Source of the DNA: an uncultured Sutterella sp.
Lineage (GTDB): Bacteria; Pseudomonadota; Gammaproteobacteria; Burkholderiales; Burkholderiaceae_F
Direction of reading: 5' to 3'
DNA: 61,354 nucleotides
Assembly (NCBI GenBank): GCA_902463725.1
Contig: CABQGK010000014.1
Span: forward strand, 1-61,354
Below, one piece after another: positions 9,441 to 19,300 of this stretch. How positions within the stretch are numbered: the first letter of the stretch is position 1; each line of letters opens with the position of its first letter. The notes under the pieces were generated by a model. That model did no database searches. It saw nothing but the letters and a program-made list of their open reading frames with translations, and was not told the origin of the DNA. The translations under genes and the position numbers were made by a program.

Positions 9441-9476
9441 GCGCACGCCCAACGATTAATTCTCTCGGGCGTGCGC
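9441..9476 (+). terminator. Strong stem-loop between convergent genes
   Basis: GCGCACGCCC (9441-9450) and GGGCGTGCGC (9467-9476) form a perfect 10-bp stem with a 16-base AT-rich loop, just after the stop codon of the gene at 7920-9431. The T tract is poor (GCGCTTTACG), so termination is likely but not certain. Confidence 0.6.
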
Positions 9477-9567
9477 GCGCTTTACGTACTTTGTGCGTCG
9501 CCTCCTCTCAAGACAGTCCGGCGTGGGCTGTGCTCACGACCCAAGAAGCGCAACGCTCCCGAGCGCT

Positions 9568-10221
9568 TCACTCGCGCGCCACCACGGGACTCGGCTCAAA
9601 ATCCTCTATTTCGGCGTTCCAGACGTTAAGCTCTGCGCGTTCAATGTCGTAGTAAAGCGCATGTAAATGCAGTGCCCCCTGCTCTACCTTCTCACGCACC
9701 CACTCGTAGGAGAGCAGATTTTCAATGCTCTGCAGCACGGCGCCCTCTTCGCAGCGGCGCGCAAGCTCTGGAGGCGTGCGCCAGAGTGGGCACTTACGGG
9801 GCTCACGTTCTTCCGCGACCACGCCGCTCGCGAGCTGCACCCAACCAAAGATAAACGGTTCGTTCGCGACGCTCTCGGGCGCAATCGCCGCAGCAATCCC
9901 GCCACAGTGGCTGTGACCCATCACGATGATGTTTTCAACGTCCAAATGCTTGACACCATACTCCACGGCCGCCATCACGGCATCGGCTTCTGAGGCCGTG
10001 TCGGCCGATGGCACGAGCGCGGCAATGGAACGCACCACAAAGAGGTCGCCCGGACGCACGCCCATCAAAATCGCCGGATCGACTCGCGAGTCACAGCAAG
10101 CGATGACGAGCGTCTTCGGGCACTGTCCTTGTGCAAGCTCACGGAAAAAGTCGCGCTCTTTTTCCAAAATTCCCTCGCGGAAATTGTGAAACCGTGCAAT
10201 CAAATCATGAAAGCCTGGCAT
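9568..10221 (-). CDS. Beta-class carbonic anhydrase
   Basis: A 217-residue beta-carbonic anhydrase, which interconverts CO2 and bicarbonate in the cytoplasm. The zinc ligands and catalytic dyad are visible: CCDSRVD (Cys-x-Asp-x-Arg) in the first half and HSHCGG (His-x2-Cys) in the middle. The DNA supports an ATG at 10221: AAGGAG lies 6 bases before it, and the conserved family start (MPGFHDLIARFHNFRE) follows. A longer in-frame start exists upstream but adds an unlike sequence. It is transcribed alone and divergently from the esterase gene. Bicarbonate for carboxylation and purine synthesis is a reasonable role. Confidence 0.93.
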   Translation of the reverse strand: MPGFHDLIARFHNFREGILEKERDFFRELAQGQCPKTLVIACCDSRVDPAILMGVRPGDLFVVRSIAALVPSADTASEADAVMAAVEYGVKHLDVENIIVMGHSHCGGIAAAIAPESVANEPFIFGWVQLASGVVAEEREPRKCPLWRTPPELARRCEEGAVLQSIENLLSYEWVREKVEQGALHLHALYYDIERAELNVWNAEIEDFEPSPVVARE

Positions 10222-10468
10222 AGAAGCTCCTTGTGATAGGACGAAACGAAAAAAATGAGGCACCTCACGCACAAAGGGCTCGCGCTGCGCCGCGAGGTCG
10301 TAAAAAATCATAGCAAGTTGCGAGCACTGCGGCAAAGCTCGCCCTAGGAGGCGCGATGCTTTGCGCGCGCCTTCGCCCCTCGCGCGTCAGCGACTCGAGC
10401 CCACACTAGCGCTAGAGAGGAGCAGAATACACGTTGTATCCCGCAGCAGTATTAATGGAGAAGCATCC

Positions 10469-11518
10469 ATGTTACGCACAAAAGTCGCTAGCGCCATGCT
10501 GGCAGGCTCTCTTCTTTTCTCGGCAGGCGCGCTCGCTGCCTCCGCCGCCCTCACGCAAAATGCGCCCGCCCTCATGGGTGAGGTGCCGGGCGCAGAGAAA
10601 ATCCAAGTAAATATCACCGATGGGCAAATCGATACCATCACGGGCGTCATCTACCGTCAGGTGAAGTCGCTTAGAAACATGGCGCAATTGCGTATGACAC
10701 TCATGATTCCACGTAACGCCGCGAAAAAACCCGCGATTGTCTATTTGCCGGGCGGCGGCTTTACGAGCGCAGATTGGGATAAGTTCACCGAGATGCGCTA
10801 CGCGCTTACGCGCGCAGGCTTTGTCGTCGCCGCGGCCGAATATCGCCCGGTGCCCGTGAAGTTCCCGGGGCTCGTGGAAGACGCCCGCGCAGCGGTGCGC
10901 TACATCAAAGCCCATGCCGATGAGCTAGGCGTCGATCCCACACGCGTCGGAGTGCTCGGCGACTCCGCGGGTGGGTACCTCGCCGAGATGCTCGCGATGA
11001 TCAAGGGGGAGAGCGGCTGGGACAAGGGAGAGAATCTCAACGTCTCGGGTGACGTCGCCGCCGCGGTCTCGCTCTATGGGCTCTCGGACCTTACAAGCAT
11101 TGGCGAGGGGCTCTCTGAGAACGCGCAGCGCGTGCACGAGTCGCCCGCCGTCACCGAGGCGCTTCTTGTGAACGGCGTGGCGTTTCGCGATTACCCAGGC
11201 GCAAGCATCTTCAGCGATAAAGAAAAAGCGCTCGCCGCCTCCCCGATTGGCCATGTCGACGGAAACGAAAGTCCGATTCTGCTCATGCACGGGAGTGCCG
11301 ACGCGCTAGTGAGCCCCTGGCAGAGCGCACATCTTTTTGAGGCGCTCAAAAAGAAAAACGCCAACGTCGAGTACGTGCTCGTTGAAGGTGCGGGACACGG
11401 AGACCTCACGTGGTATCAAGCGAGCATCATTGAGCGCGTCGTGACGTATTTCAAAAAGACGCTAGGCGCACCCACACCGGCCAAGGCTGAAAAGCCCAAC
11501 GCTAACGGCAATCTCTAA
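10469..11518 (+). CDS. Exported alpha/beta-hydrolase (esterase/lipase)
   Basis: A 349-residue secreted hydrolase. Residues 1-25 form a signal peptide (MLRTKVASAMLAGSLLFSAGALA). The oxyanion-hole segment is YLPGGGF, the nucleophile elbow is GDSAGG (serine), and the C-terminal part has HGSADALVSP (acid) and GAGHGD (histidine), so the triad looks complete. This is the BD-FAE/carboxylesterase type that acts on short acyl or aryl esters. I chose the ATG at 10469 because GGAG precedes it and the signal peptide begins there. A porin and an exported SGNH hydrolase follow on the same strand, which suggests joint handling of an esterified outside substrate. Confidence 0.85.
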   Translation: MLRTKVASAMLAGSLLFSAGALAASAALTQNAPALMGEVPGAEKIQVNITDGQIDTITGVIYRQVKSLRNMAQLRMTLMIPRNAAKKPAIVYLPGGGFTSADWDKFTEMRYALTRAGFVVAAAEYRPVPVKFPGLVEDARAAVRYIKAHADELGVDPTRVGVLGDSAGGYLAEMLAMIKGESGWDKGENLNVSGDVAAAVSLYGLSDLTSIGEGLSENAQRVHESPAVTEALLVNGVAFRDYPGASIFSDKEKALAASPIGHVDGNESPILLMHGSADALVSPWQSAHLFEALKKKNANVEYVLVEGAGHGDLTWYQASIIERVVTYFKKTLGAPTPAKAEKPNANGNL

Positions 11519-11720
11519 GCCGCGCGGACGCGCAAACTCAACGCAAGCGCCGCTCGCTAGGGCAACGCGCTTTTGCAGAGTGTACAAAGTCTCTTTGCAA
11601 AGACTTGCCTTCTCAAGGGCGGCACTTGCGCTTATGGTGGGTCGTGCGAGGGATGGCAGCGCCGTGCGCGCAACGCCCTCCCTCAGCACGATGACAACAA
11701 AAGCAAAAGGAAACCACCCT

Positions 11721-12875
11721 ATGTCCGCGTCCAAGCATCCTCTAGAAAACCATCCTCATCACGCGTTTACCGCCTTGGTGGCTGCGCTTGCTACGCTCCT
11801 CTCGAGCACCGCCGCTGCCGCGCCCGCCGTCAAAGTCTACGGTCGCATCGATAATTCCATCTCGATCACGAAATATCACGACTCGGGCGATGTCACCCAA
11901 CGTCTCAATTCGGGCTACATTGGCGGCAGTCGCTTTGGCATTCGCGCGACCGAGCGGCTCAGTAGCGACACGAAAGTGGAGGTCGTTCTCGAAAATGGCT
12001 TTAATGCCGATGACGGCACGTTTGTCACCGATGGGACGCTCTTTTCGCGCCAGAGCACCCTTGCGCTCGAGAACAAGACGTGGGGCGAAATCGCCTTTGG
12101 GCGCTCGGGCAAAGTAATGTCTGGAAGCAACGCCTATACGCGCATCAACGGTTTTACGCCCTTTGCCGTGCTCTGGGGCGATGCGGGGCTGCTTTTTTAC
12201 GGGAAAGGCGCGCGCATCAATAACGGCATCTACTATCAGTCGCCCGAGCTCTCGAACTTTACGCTGACCGCCTCGGGCTCGCTATCCACCTCTGACGACG
12301 AGGTTGCGCCCTGGAGCGCCAACGAGCGCTATTTTGGCGCAACGCTTGACTACAAGCGCGAGCATTGGGGCGTGCTCCTCGGGGCGGACCGTACCGTGCT
12401 TGCCGCCGAGGATCGAGCCGCAGGAAGTGACAATCCCACCACCACGCTCTTGATGGGCTATGTGGATGCGGGCGAGGTGCGACTCTACGCGGCATGGCAG
12501 CACGCCGAGAACCTCTCGAGGCTCTCCGCACTCAAAACGCAGAAAACCGAAACGGGCACCACGATCAAAGTTGTGAACGCCAGCGCCAACAACTTTATGC
12601 TTGGTGCGAAAGCGCCGCTCTTGGGGGGCACGCTGCGGCTTTCAGCACTCTACTCCGCTAACCGCAACGAAGGAAACTTTCGGCGGCTCAGCACCAACCG
12701 CGCGGACTACTGGGCGCTTGGCCTTGGGTACGAGTATCCGTTGAGCAAATCTACGCGGCTCTATGGGGCGCTCACGCATATTGAAGGGCGCCACGCGCTC
12801 AAACACGCTACAAGCGCCTCTGAGGGGGATCTTAACCGCTCGAGCATGACGTTTGGGCTCTCGCACACGTTCTAA
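11721..12875 (+). CDS. Outer-membrane porin (Gram-negative porin family)
   Basis: A 384-residue general porin. A signal peptide ends at STAAAAPA, and the first strand is VKVYGRIDNSISI. The expected motifs RFGIRATERLSSDTKVEVVLENGF and YPLSKSTRLYGALTHIEG are present, and the last residue is Phe (GLSHTF), the outer-membrane assembly signal. The ATG at 11721 has AAGGAAA 9 bases upstream. It is clearly more diverged from the three porins at 31-37 kb than those are from each other. It lies between an exported esterase and an exported SGNH hydrolase (22-base gap to the latter), so a dedicated substrate is likely. Confidence 0.92.
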   Translation: MSASKHPLENHPHHAFTALVAALATLLSSTAAAAPAVKVYGRIDNSISITKYHDSGDVTQRLNSGYIGGSRFGIRATERLSSDTKVEVVLENGFNADDGTFVTDGTLFSRQSTLALENKTWGEIAFGRSGKVMSGSNAYTRINGFTPFAVLWGDAGLLFYGKGARINNGIYYQSPELSNFTLTASGSLSTSDDEVAPWSANERYFGATLDYKREHWGVLLGADRTVLAAEDRAAGSDNPTTTLLMGYVDAGEVRLYAAWQHAENLSRLSALKTQKTETGTTIKVVNASANNFMLGAKAPLLGGTLRLSALYSANRNEGNFRRLSTNRADYWALGLGYEYPLSKSTRLYGALTHIEGRHALKHATSASEGDLNRSSMTFGLSHTF

Positions 12876-12897
12876 AGGAAATCGGAAGGAATAAAAC

Positions 12898-13746
12898 ATG
12901 ACAACACTCACTCGCACAATGCGCCAGATGGTGCTCATGGGCGTCGCGGCACTCGCCTGCACGGGCACGATCGCAAGCGCAGCCGAGCCCATCAAAACCT
13001 TCGCTTGGCCGGTGCCCACCGAACGCTCGCCGCTCGCGAAAACCCCAAAGGTCGCGCTACTCATTGGCAATAGCTACTCCTTTTACAACTGCGGCGTGCA
13101 CGGCGCGTTGCGCGGCTTTATGCAGGCCACAAACCCGGCAATTTCCATGAAGACTCGGCTACTGACGATTAGCTCGGGCTCGCTCTCCTTTCATGACGTT
13201 GCGCACTACCTTGCGCCGCACGAGCTCGATCCCTATGCAAAACTTGAAAACGGCAAACTCGCCCATCCCATGTTTGACGTGGTGCTACTGCAGGAAAATA
13301 GCGCCGGGGCGCTATCTAAAAAGCGCATCGATGCGTTTATGCGCTATAGCGCCGAGCACGCCAAGACCATTCGCGATGCGGGCAGTACACCGATGCTGAT
13401 CATGACCTGGGCCAAAGAAGGTAAGCCCGACGATATTAAGGTCATTGCGGAAAATACGGTCGCCGCGGCAAATGCCGCTCGGATGCGCGTAGTGCCAGTG
13501 GGGCTTGCGTTTGACCTCGTTCGCAAGCGCGCGCCAGACATTCGTCTCACCATGACGGAAGACAATCACCACCCGAACGCCGCAGGTACCTATCTCTATG
13601 CTGCCGTGCTCTACGCGGTGCTTTTCAACCGTAGTCCTGAGGGTCTTGACTTTGTGGGTGGCTGCGAGAAGCCCCTCGATAAAGCGGTGGCCGAGCAGCT
13701 CGAGCGCTTTGCCTGGGAAACCGTGCAGGCCTTTGAAGGAAAATAG
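12898..13746 (+). CDS. Exported SGNH/GDSL-type hydrolase (DUF4886-like)
   Basis: A 282-residue secreted hydrolase. Residues 1-29 are a signal peptide ending TIASAAEP. The block I nucleophile is in LLIGNSYSFYN (GNS), and block V with the Asp/His pair is DNHHPNAAGTYLYAAV near the C terminus. This places it in the SGNH fold, with esterase or deacetylase activity probable. It follows the porin by 22 bases and ends at a terminator, so esterase, porin and this gene form a likely set. The exact substrate, for example an acetylated glycan, cannot be told. Confidence 0.8.
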   Translation: MTTLTRTMRQMVLMGVAALACTGTIASAAEPIKTFAWPVPTERSPLAKTPKVALLIGNSYSFYNCGVHGALRGFMQATNPAISMKTRLLTISSGSLSFHDVAHYLAPHELDPYAKLENGKLAHPMFDVVLLQENSAGALSKKRIDAFMRYSAEHAKTIRDAGSTPMLIMTWAKEGKPDDIKVIAENTVAAANAARMRVVPVGLAFDLVRKRAPDIRLTMTEDNHHPNAAGTYLYAAVLYAVLFNRSPEGLDFVGGCEKPLDKAVAEQLERFAWETVQAFEGK

Positions 13747-13781
13747 CCTTGGGCTCCATGCACAAGGAGCCTCAAACCGAA

Positions 13782-13820
13782 GCGAGGGCGTGCCACGCTG
13801 AGGGCCGCCCTCGCCTTATT
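13782..13820 (+). terminator. Terminator after the SGNH hydrolase gene
   Basis: GCGAGGGC (13782-13789) and GCCCTCGC (13807-13814) form a perfect 8-bp stem followed by CTTATTTAT. It lies between convergent genes, 36 bases after the hydrolase stop codon. Confidence 0.6.
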
Positions 13821-13858
13821 TATGCGCACGCGCGCTGCGCCCCCCTCCAGAGGCGTGG

Positions 13859-14641
13859 CTACGCGCCAATGAGCACGCTTGTCATCGCAAGCGACCCCAA
13901 CGTGCAGGTTTCGTTAAAGATCTCCACGGGCTCTTTGCGCGCCGCCCCGAGCGCATAAAGTAGCGGCAAGTAGTGCTCGGGGGTGGGAACCGCATACTTG
14001 GCAAAGGGAAGTGCCTCGTAGTGGATGAGCGTTTCGTCGTCTCGACGCTTGAGTGCATCGACCACCCTGTCGTTAAAGGCAAACGCCATAGGCGAGCCCG
14101 AGGCGTTAGCGTGCTCAATGCGATAGAGGTTGTGCACAATATTGCCACTACCCATGATGAGTACACCCTCCTCGCGTAACCCTGCGAGCTTCTCACCCAC
14201 AGCGTAGTGTTGCGCGGCAGTTAGGTACCCGTTAATCGAGAGCTCAAGCACTGGGATGTCGGCCGCGGGAAACATATGGTGCAGCACGGTCCACGTTCCG
14301 TGGTCAATCCCCCAAGTGTTATCCACGGCGACCGCCTCGCCCAAAAGCGACTCAATGCGTGCGGCAACGGCGGGCGAGCCCGCTGCTGGGTACTTGAGCG
14401 CGTAGAGCTCATCGGGAAACCCGTACATATCGTAGATCTGCTCAGGGTGCTCGGTGTCGTTCACCAGCGACCCACGGGTATACCAGTGTGCCGAGATCGC
14501 CAATATCGCCTTGGGGCGCGGATACGCTTTGAGAAGACGCTCGCCCATCACCGAAAAGCCCTTGGTGAGTTCGTTGCTCTGCAGTGCGAGCATCGGTGAG
14601 CCGTGTCCAACAAAGAGGACCGGCATGCGCTTGATGGTCAT
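13859..14641 (-). CDS. LigB-family extradiol dioxygenase (YgiD/4,5-DOPA dioxygenase type)
   Basis: A 260-residue class III extradiol ring-cleavage dioxygenase. All expected histidines are visible: HGSPM (His13), SAHW (His52), DHGTW (His114), IVHN (His170) and EHYLP (His223). The metal site is therefore intact. Relatives such as YgiD cleave L-DOPA or other catechols in the cytoplasm. The ATG at 14641 fits a GGA about 9 bases upstream better than the ATG two codons earlier. It is transcribed leftward, divergent from a glycosyltransferase. A paralogue without these histidines lies at 19998-20816. Confidence 0.9.
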   Translation of the reverse strand: MTIKRMPVLFVGHGSPMLALQSNELTKGFSVMGERLLKAYPRPKAILAISAHWYTRGSLVNDTEHPEQIYDMYGFPDELYALKYPAAGSPAVAARIESLLGEAVAVDNTWGIDHGTWTVLHHMFPAADIPVLELSINGYLTAAQHYAVGEKLAGLREEGVLIMGSGNIVHNLYRIEHANASGSPMAFAFNDRVVDALKRRDDETLIHYEALPFAKYAVPTPEHYLPLLYALGAARKEPVEIFNETCTLGSLAMTSVLIGA

Positions 14642-14884
14642 GATCATTTTTCCAAAAAATACTTCGTTAAAAGCGATTCTACGTCGAAGGGAGCCGCGCG
14701 GCGCGTACTGCACATAGCGCGATACAATCAGGAGAAGCTAACGCGCTACAATCTGACAAAACTTCTGAAAAACCACCTTTAGTGAGCGCAAACGAGCGCA
14801 AAACGTAATTTTTTGTTTCTACCTAGGACCTTTTCTCAAAAAATCACGTCGCTCTTGTGCGTACTGCGCCCATCTAAAAAAAAC

Positions 14885-15952
14885 ATGACCGCAGAACACG
14901 CCTCACCACTACTCTCCATCATCGTGCCGATCTTTCGCGTAGAACGCTACCTCGGTGAAACACTCCGTAGTATTCTCGCCGAGCAAGCCACACCCATTGA
15001 GCTCATCCTCGTCGATGACGGCAGCGACGATCAGTCGCTTGCGATCGCGTTTGCGGCGCTTAGCGACGCTCGGGTACGGCTCATTAGCGCAAAAAACGGC
15101 GGACTCTCGGTTGCGCGCAACCGCGGGATTGCCGCCGCACGCGGGCGCTACCTCATGTTCTGCGATAGCGACGACTGGTATTCGAGCGGCATGATCGCTG
15201 CGCTTGTTGGCGCGCTCGAAGCCAACGAAACGGTCGACATCGGCATCACCCGCTTTAGCTCAGTCACCGATTCGAGGGGTACGCCGAGCGCAGAATACGC
15301 GAACTACTGCGAGCGTGCTGCAGCAGGAGTCTATGCGCGCGGCACGCTCGGTGACTGTTGCGAGATTGTGGGCAACAAGATCTTTCGCGCCACGCTTCTT
15401 GAGCGCTACGGACTGCGCTTTCTCGAGGCAACACTGCACGAGGATGTGTACTTTACGTTTTGCGCGCTTTTTGCCGCGCGAGCCGTGGCGGTGATCGATG
15501 GGCCGCACTTTTACTACCGCGTGCGTGAAGGCTCCATCATGCAAACCGATACGCGCGCCTTGGAGCGCCTCGACGGACTGTTCCAAAACGTCTTGGGAAT
15601 CGTGCAATTCTTACGTGCGCACCCAGAACTCTCAGAAGGCAATATTGATGTCTTGCGCAAAAGCATCGCCGTGACCGCCGCTCGGCTGCGTGAGCTCCCG
15701 ACAGCCGCCGCTCGCAAGAAGGCTCGCGCGCTCGCCGAGCAACGCCTCGCCAAGGAACCCGAACTCTTTTCACTACTTTTTACCGAGCAGCGTCGACTGC
15801 TCCCGGGGCTCTGGCGCGAGCGCACGTTGAGCGTTGAGCCCAATCGTATCCACGAGCGTATTGTGTTCCGACTGGGTAAGAGGAAGCTTTTTTCGCGCAG
15901 CACTTATCGCAATGCGCTGGAAGTGAGACTCGGCCTATCCGCTGCACACTGA
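14885..15952 (+). CDS. Family 2 glycosyltransferase
   Basis: A 355-residue GT2 protein with a GT-A fold. It opens with SIIVPIFRVERYLGETLRSIL, followed by ILVDDGSDDQS and the metal-binding region MFCDSDDWYSSGMI. Substrate and acceptor are unknown; surface polysaccharide or lipo-oligosaccharide is the usual role. The ATG at 14885 begins the conserved domain and follows a run of eight A residues. No good Shine-Dalgarno sequence is seen. It stands apart from the other glycosyltransferases at 41-47 kb but is of the same type. Confidence 0.85.
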   Translation: MTAEHASPLLSIIVPIFRVERYLGETLRSILAEQATPIELILVDDGSDDQSLAIAFAALSDARVRLISAKNGGLSVARNRGIAAARGRYLMFCDSDDWYSSGMIAALVGALEANETVDIGITRFSSVTDSRGTPSAEYANYCERAAAGVYARGTLGDCCEIVGNKIFRATLLERYGLRFLEATLHEDVYFTFCALFAARAVAVIDGPHFYYRVREGSIMQTDTRALERLDGLFQNVLGIVQFLRAHPELSEGNIDVLRKSIAVTAARLRELPTAAARKKARALAEQRLAKEPELFSLLFTEQRRLLPGLWRERTLSVEPNRIHERIVFRLGKRKLFSRSTYRNALEVRLGLSAAH

Positions 15953-16362
15953 CGCTAACACGGCGTGCGACGCGCACAGGCTGCGCCTCAAGCGGCGATT
16001 GTAAGCCTCTACGCACAGCGTGCGCCCTTCCTTGCGCCACTCGGTCAAACAGACGCTCCATAACGCAGAACACCATGTGGTGCTGCCCTGCTTCTGACCT
16101 TCGATATCAAGTCGCCACAGCTTGCGAGCCATCTACGGGCGTTATTCTCCTAAGCGCCTCCTGCCTTTGACACAAGAACACTTTTTTCAAAACGACCTAA
16201 AATTAAGTAATTCATAAATCAAATTTCAATATTTTTTATTTGTTGAGATGTGAACAAATATTAGTTAGAATAATTAAACGTCACTGTCCAAGGTTGTTGA
16301 ACAAAACAAGCGAAAGCACTCCACTTTCAAGGCGGTGACTGTCTAATATCAAGGACCAAATA
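15953..16362. other. Intergenic region upstream of the autotransporter gene
   Basis: The left 190 bases have normal base composition. They contain a doubtful minus-strand 65-codon frame (15935-16132) whose start is about 13 bases from an AGGAG. The right 200 bases are very AT-rich and probably hold the autotransporter promoter. No single promoter stands out. Confidence 0.4.
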
Positions 16363-19300
16363 ATGTTCATAAAATCTCAGATTTCACGAAATATATCTAG
16401 CGCTATTGCTGTAATAGTTTTTATGTCTGGGGGGGGGTATAGCTCAGTTGCGTTAGCTGACACCGTCACGCTTGAAAACCAACAAATCAGCCGCACACGA
16501 GGCAATGGAGACGGATCTCGCTACGCGACAGAATTCAATCACCCCGATGAAGACCTTGTGATTCGTTGGCAAAACAACAGGACCCTTCCTAGCGACGGCA
16601 ATCCTATCCGCGATGGCAACGTCAACGTGCGTAACCTCACGATTGATGCCAACTTCTTCGAAGACATCAACACAGATGCCCCCGATCCGCGAGACCACTA
16701 CTATCTAGAAATCCGCAATAAAGGCGTCTACGCCAATTCGGGACTCACACACATCCAAGCCTCAGACACCATCAGCATCAAAGCTCGAAACGACGGCATC
16801 TATACCGAATCGAGCGGCAGTGTGCGCATTGAAGGCTTCAAAAAGCTCGATGTGCAGGGGCTCGGTTATTCGTCATTTGATTTCAATACCTACGTCCCAT
16901 CTTTCCCGGCAGAGGAACGTCCACAAGCCTTTACAACGGGCTCTCACGGCATCGTCGACAATGGTGAAGGCATTACCATCCATGGCGGCACAGGTAGTGA
17001 AATCAATGTTGTTGCCATGGGTTTTGCTGTGATGAATGGTCTCGGCAACCGCTTAGGCACGATGAGTTCCGATCCTCGTCACCCCGAAGATATCGCTGTT
17101 GGCCGCGGCATTGAAGTGCGCACAGACAAACTCACGGTGCAGTCTCGCGGCAACGCCATTGGCGCAGCTATGGGTAAAGATGGGCAGCAATTCAAAGTGA
17201 ATGTCGAAAGCGCTGAAATCGCACTCACGGGCGCGTTCGCTAGCGCAATGGCTGGAGGTTATGCGCGCATCGATATCAATCAACACACAAGAGGACTCGT
17301 CCAACTCACTGGCAGAGTCGCAGCAATGAACCGAGGCGAGGTGTACATCAATTTTGATGCAGATGGCTCCTACCTCAAGGATGGCGCTCCCGAAACAAGC
17401 AACGAAGAGGCCATTGTTGTCGGAGGACTTAGAGAAGATGCGCATCCTGACGCTGATAATGGGCATGCTGTGCTCAATTTCCGCGGAAACAATCAACTCA
17501 TCAAAGGCTACAGCCGTGTGCAAGGCGCGCGTGCGCTTTTGGAAATCACGAGCACGGGTGAGGGTTTCAGCGCCAAAACCAAAACGGGTGGCCGCTACGA
17601 CAAGCCGCTTTTCATTGCAGAAAAAGCGGGCACCGTGAAACTGAGCAGTTCAGGCGCAAGCGCCACCTTTGTTGGTGAGCTCAAAGCGCAAGAAGCTGGC
17701 GTCATTGACATGCGTGTGACGGGCGCGAACGCCCGCATGCAAGGCGCCATCACCACGAGTGAAGCCGTGGCGGGCTCTCAAATTAAAACGGTATTTTCTG
17801 GTGAGGGCGCTCAACTAGAAGGCAATATTGAGGCGAACTCCCAGGAAAGCCTCATTGAGCTCACGTTGAGCGGCGCACATAGCTCACTCAAAGGCATGGT
17901 GAGCTCTTTTGGTAGCTCGGGCTCCTCTAGTTCTGAAGGCGACTATTCACGTAGCGGCAACGACGTGCGTATCGTGAGCACTGGGGCTGCGATGAAGTAC
18001 GAGGGGCAGCTCAGCGCTCGGCGTGAGAACAAGCTCACTGCGCGCTTTAGTGGTGAGGGCGCAGAGCTCAAAGCCAACAGTTCAGGCAAGCTCATTCGCA
18101 ATAGTGGCACACTCAAGCTCACGGTCGAGAACCGTGGCTCGCTCACAGGTGCGATGGAGAATTTCTCTGAGCGCATCCAGCGTGGCAAACGAAATCAGGA
18201 TGGCTACGAAGACTACCAAGCGGCGGGTGAGCTCGACGTGCAACTCGCCAACCAAACCACCTATCAAGGAGACCTCACCAATCGCGCTGGCAGCGCCGCA
18301 CTCACGCTCGATGCGAGCCAGTGGCAGGGAAACCTCACGGCGGCTGCCGAAGCGCAACGCACGGCCATCACGCTTAAGCGCGTCTCCACGTGGTCAGGGC
18401 AAGCCACGGGTAGCGGCGCGGTCGATCTCTCAGGCAATTCGCTCTGGAGTGCCACAGCCGACAGCACGCTCGATACGCTCACAATGGACGCGGGTAGCAT
18501 CACGTCGCTCGCAGGGAGCGCGCAGCGCTTGAGCACCGAGACGCTCAATGGGACGGGAACCTTTGTGCTCGATCTCACCTATCAGAATGATTCGCTGGCG
18601 ACCTATCACGATGGAACCATGAGCGACTACCTCTTTGTTAACGCCGAGGGTGACGGGGGCGCGCACCGTATTGCACTCACAGGTGAGACAAACATCGAGA
18701 CGATGACGCCAGATAGCAAACTTTACTTTGCCACCGCCCCCGAGGGCGCCGTGACGTTTGTGGCAGCGCCCGACGGGGCGGTGCTCAGAAACCATCAAGG
18801 GCTCTTTAACAAATTGCGCCACTACCAAGTGCTGAGCGAATCCGCGACAGCGCCCGTGGATAACGCAGATCCGAGCGAGCCCGCGTCTGCGGAGGCATCT
18901 GCCGCTGCGCGCAGAGTCATGCGCGACGTAACGCCTGCCATGCAAAACTGGTACCTCACCTACACGGGTAGCGAAGACGTCGTCAACGAAAATGGCCTCA
19001 CGCCTGCCGATCTCTATACGGCAACCGTGGCGCTTTGGCGCGATAACGATACGCTTTTGAAGCGCTTGGGGGATCTGCATACGCTGCGCGCAGATACCGG
19101 GAGCTGGGTGCGCCTCATTGCTCGTAAACTCGATCGCTCGGGCGAGCACGCCTTTGAGTCGAAACTCAATACGGTGCAGCTCGGACTCGATCGCGCCCGC
19201 GTCGATGAGCGTGGCACGTGGTACTTTGGCGTAGCGTACGCCTATCACGATGGAAAGTCGACCATCGATTCAGGCAAGGGCGACGTTAACGGGCATGAGC

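Noticed and set aside
15935..16132. A 65-codon minus-strand frame (MARKLWRLDIEGQK…)
   Set aside because: The possible AGGAG is too far (about 13 bases) and it overlaps the end of the GT2 gene. No family recognised; it remains possible but unsupported.
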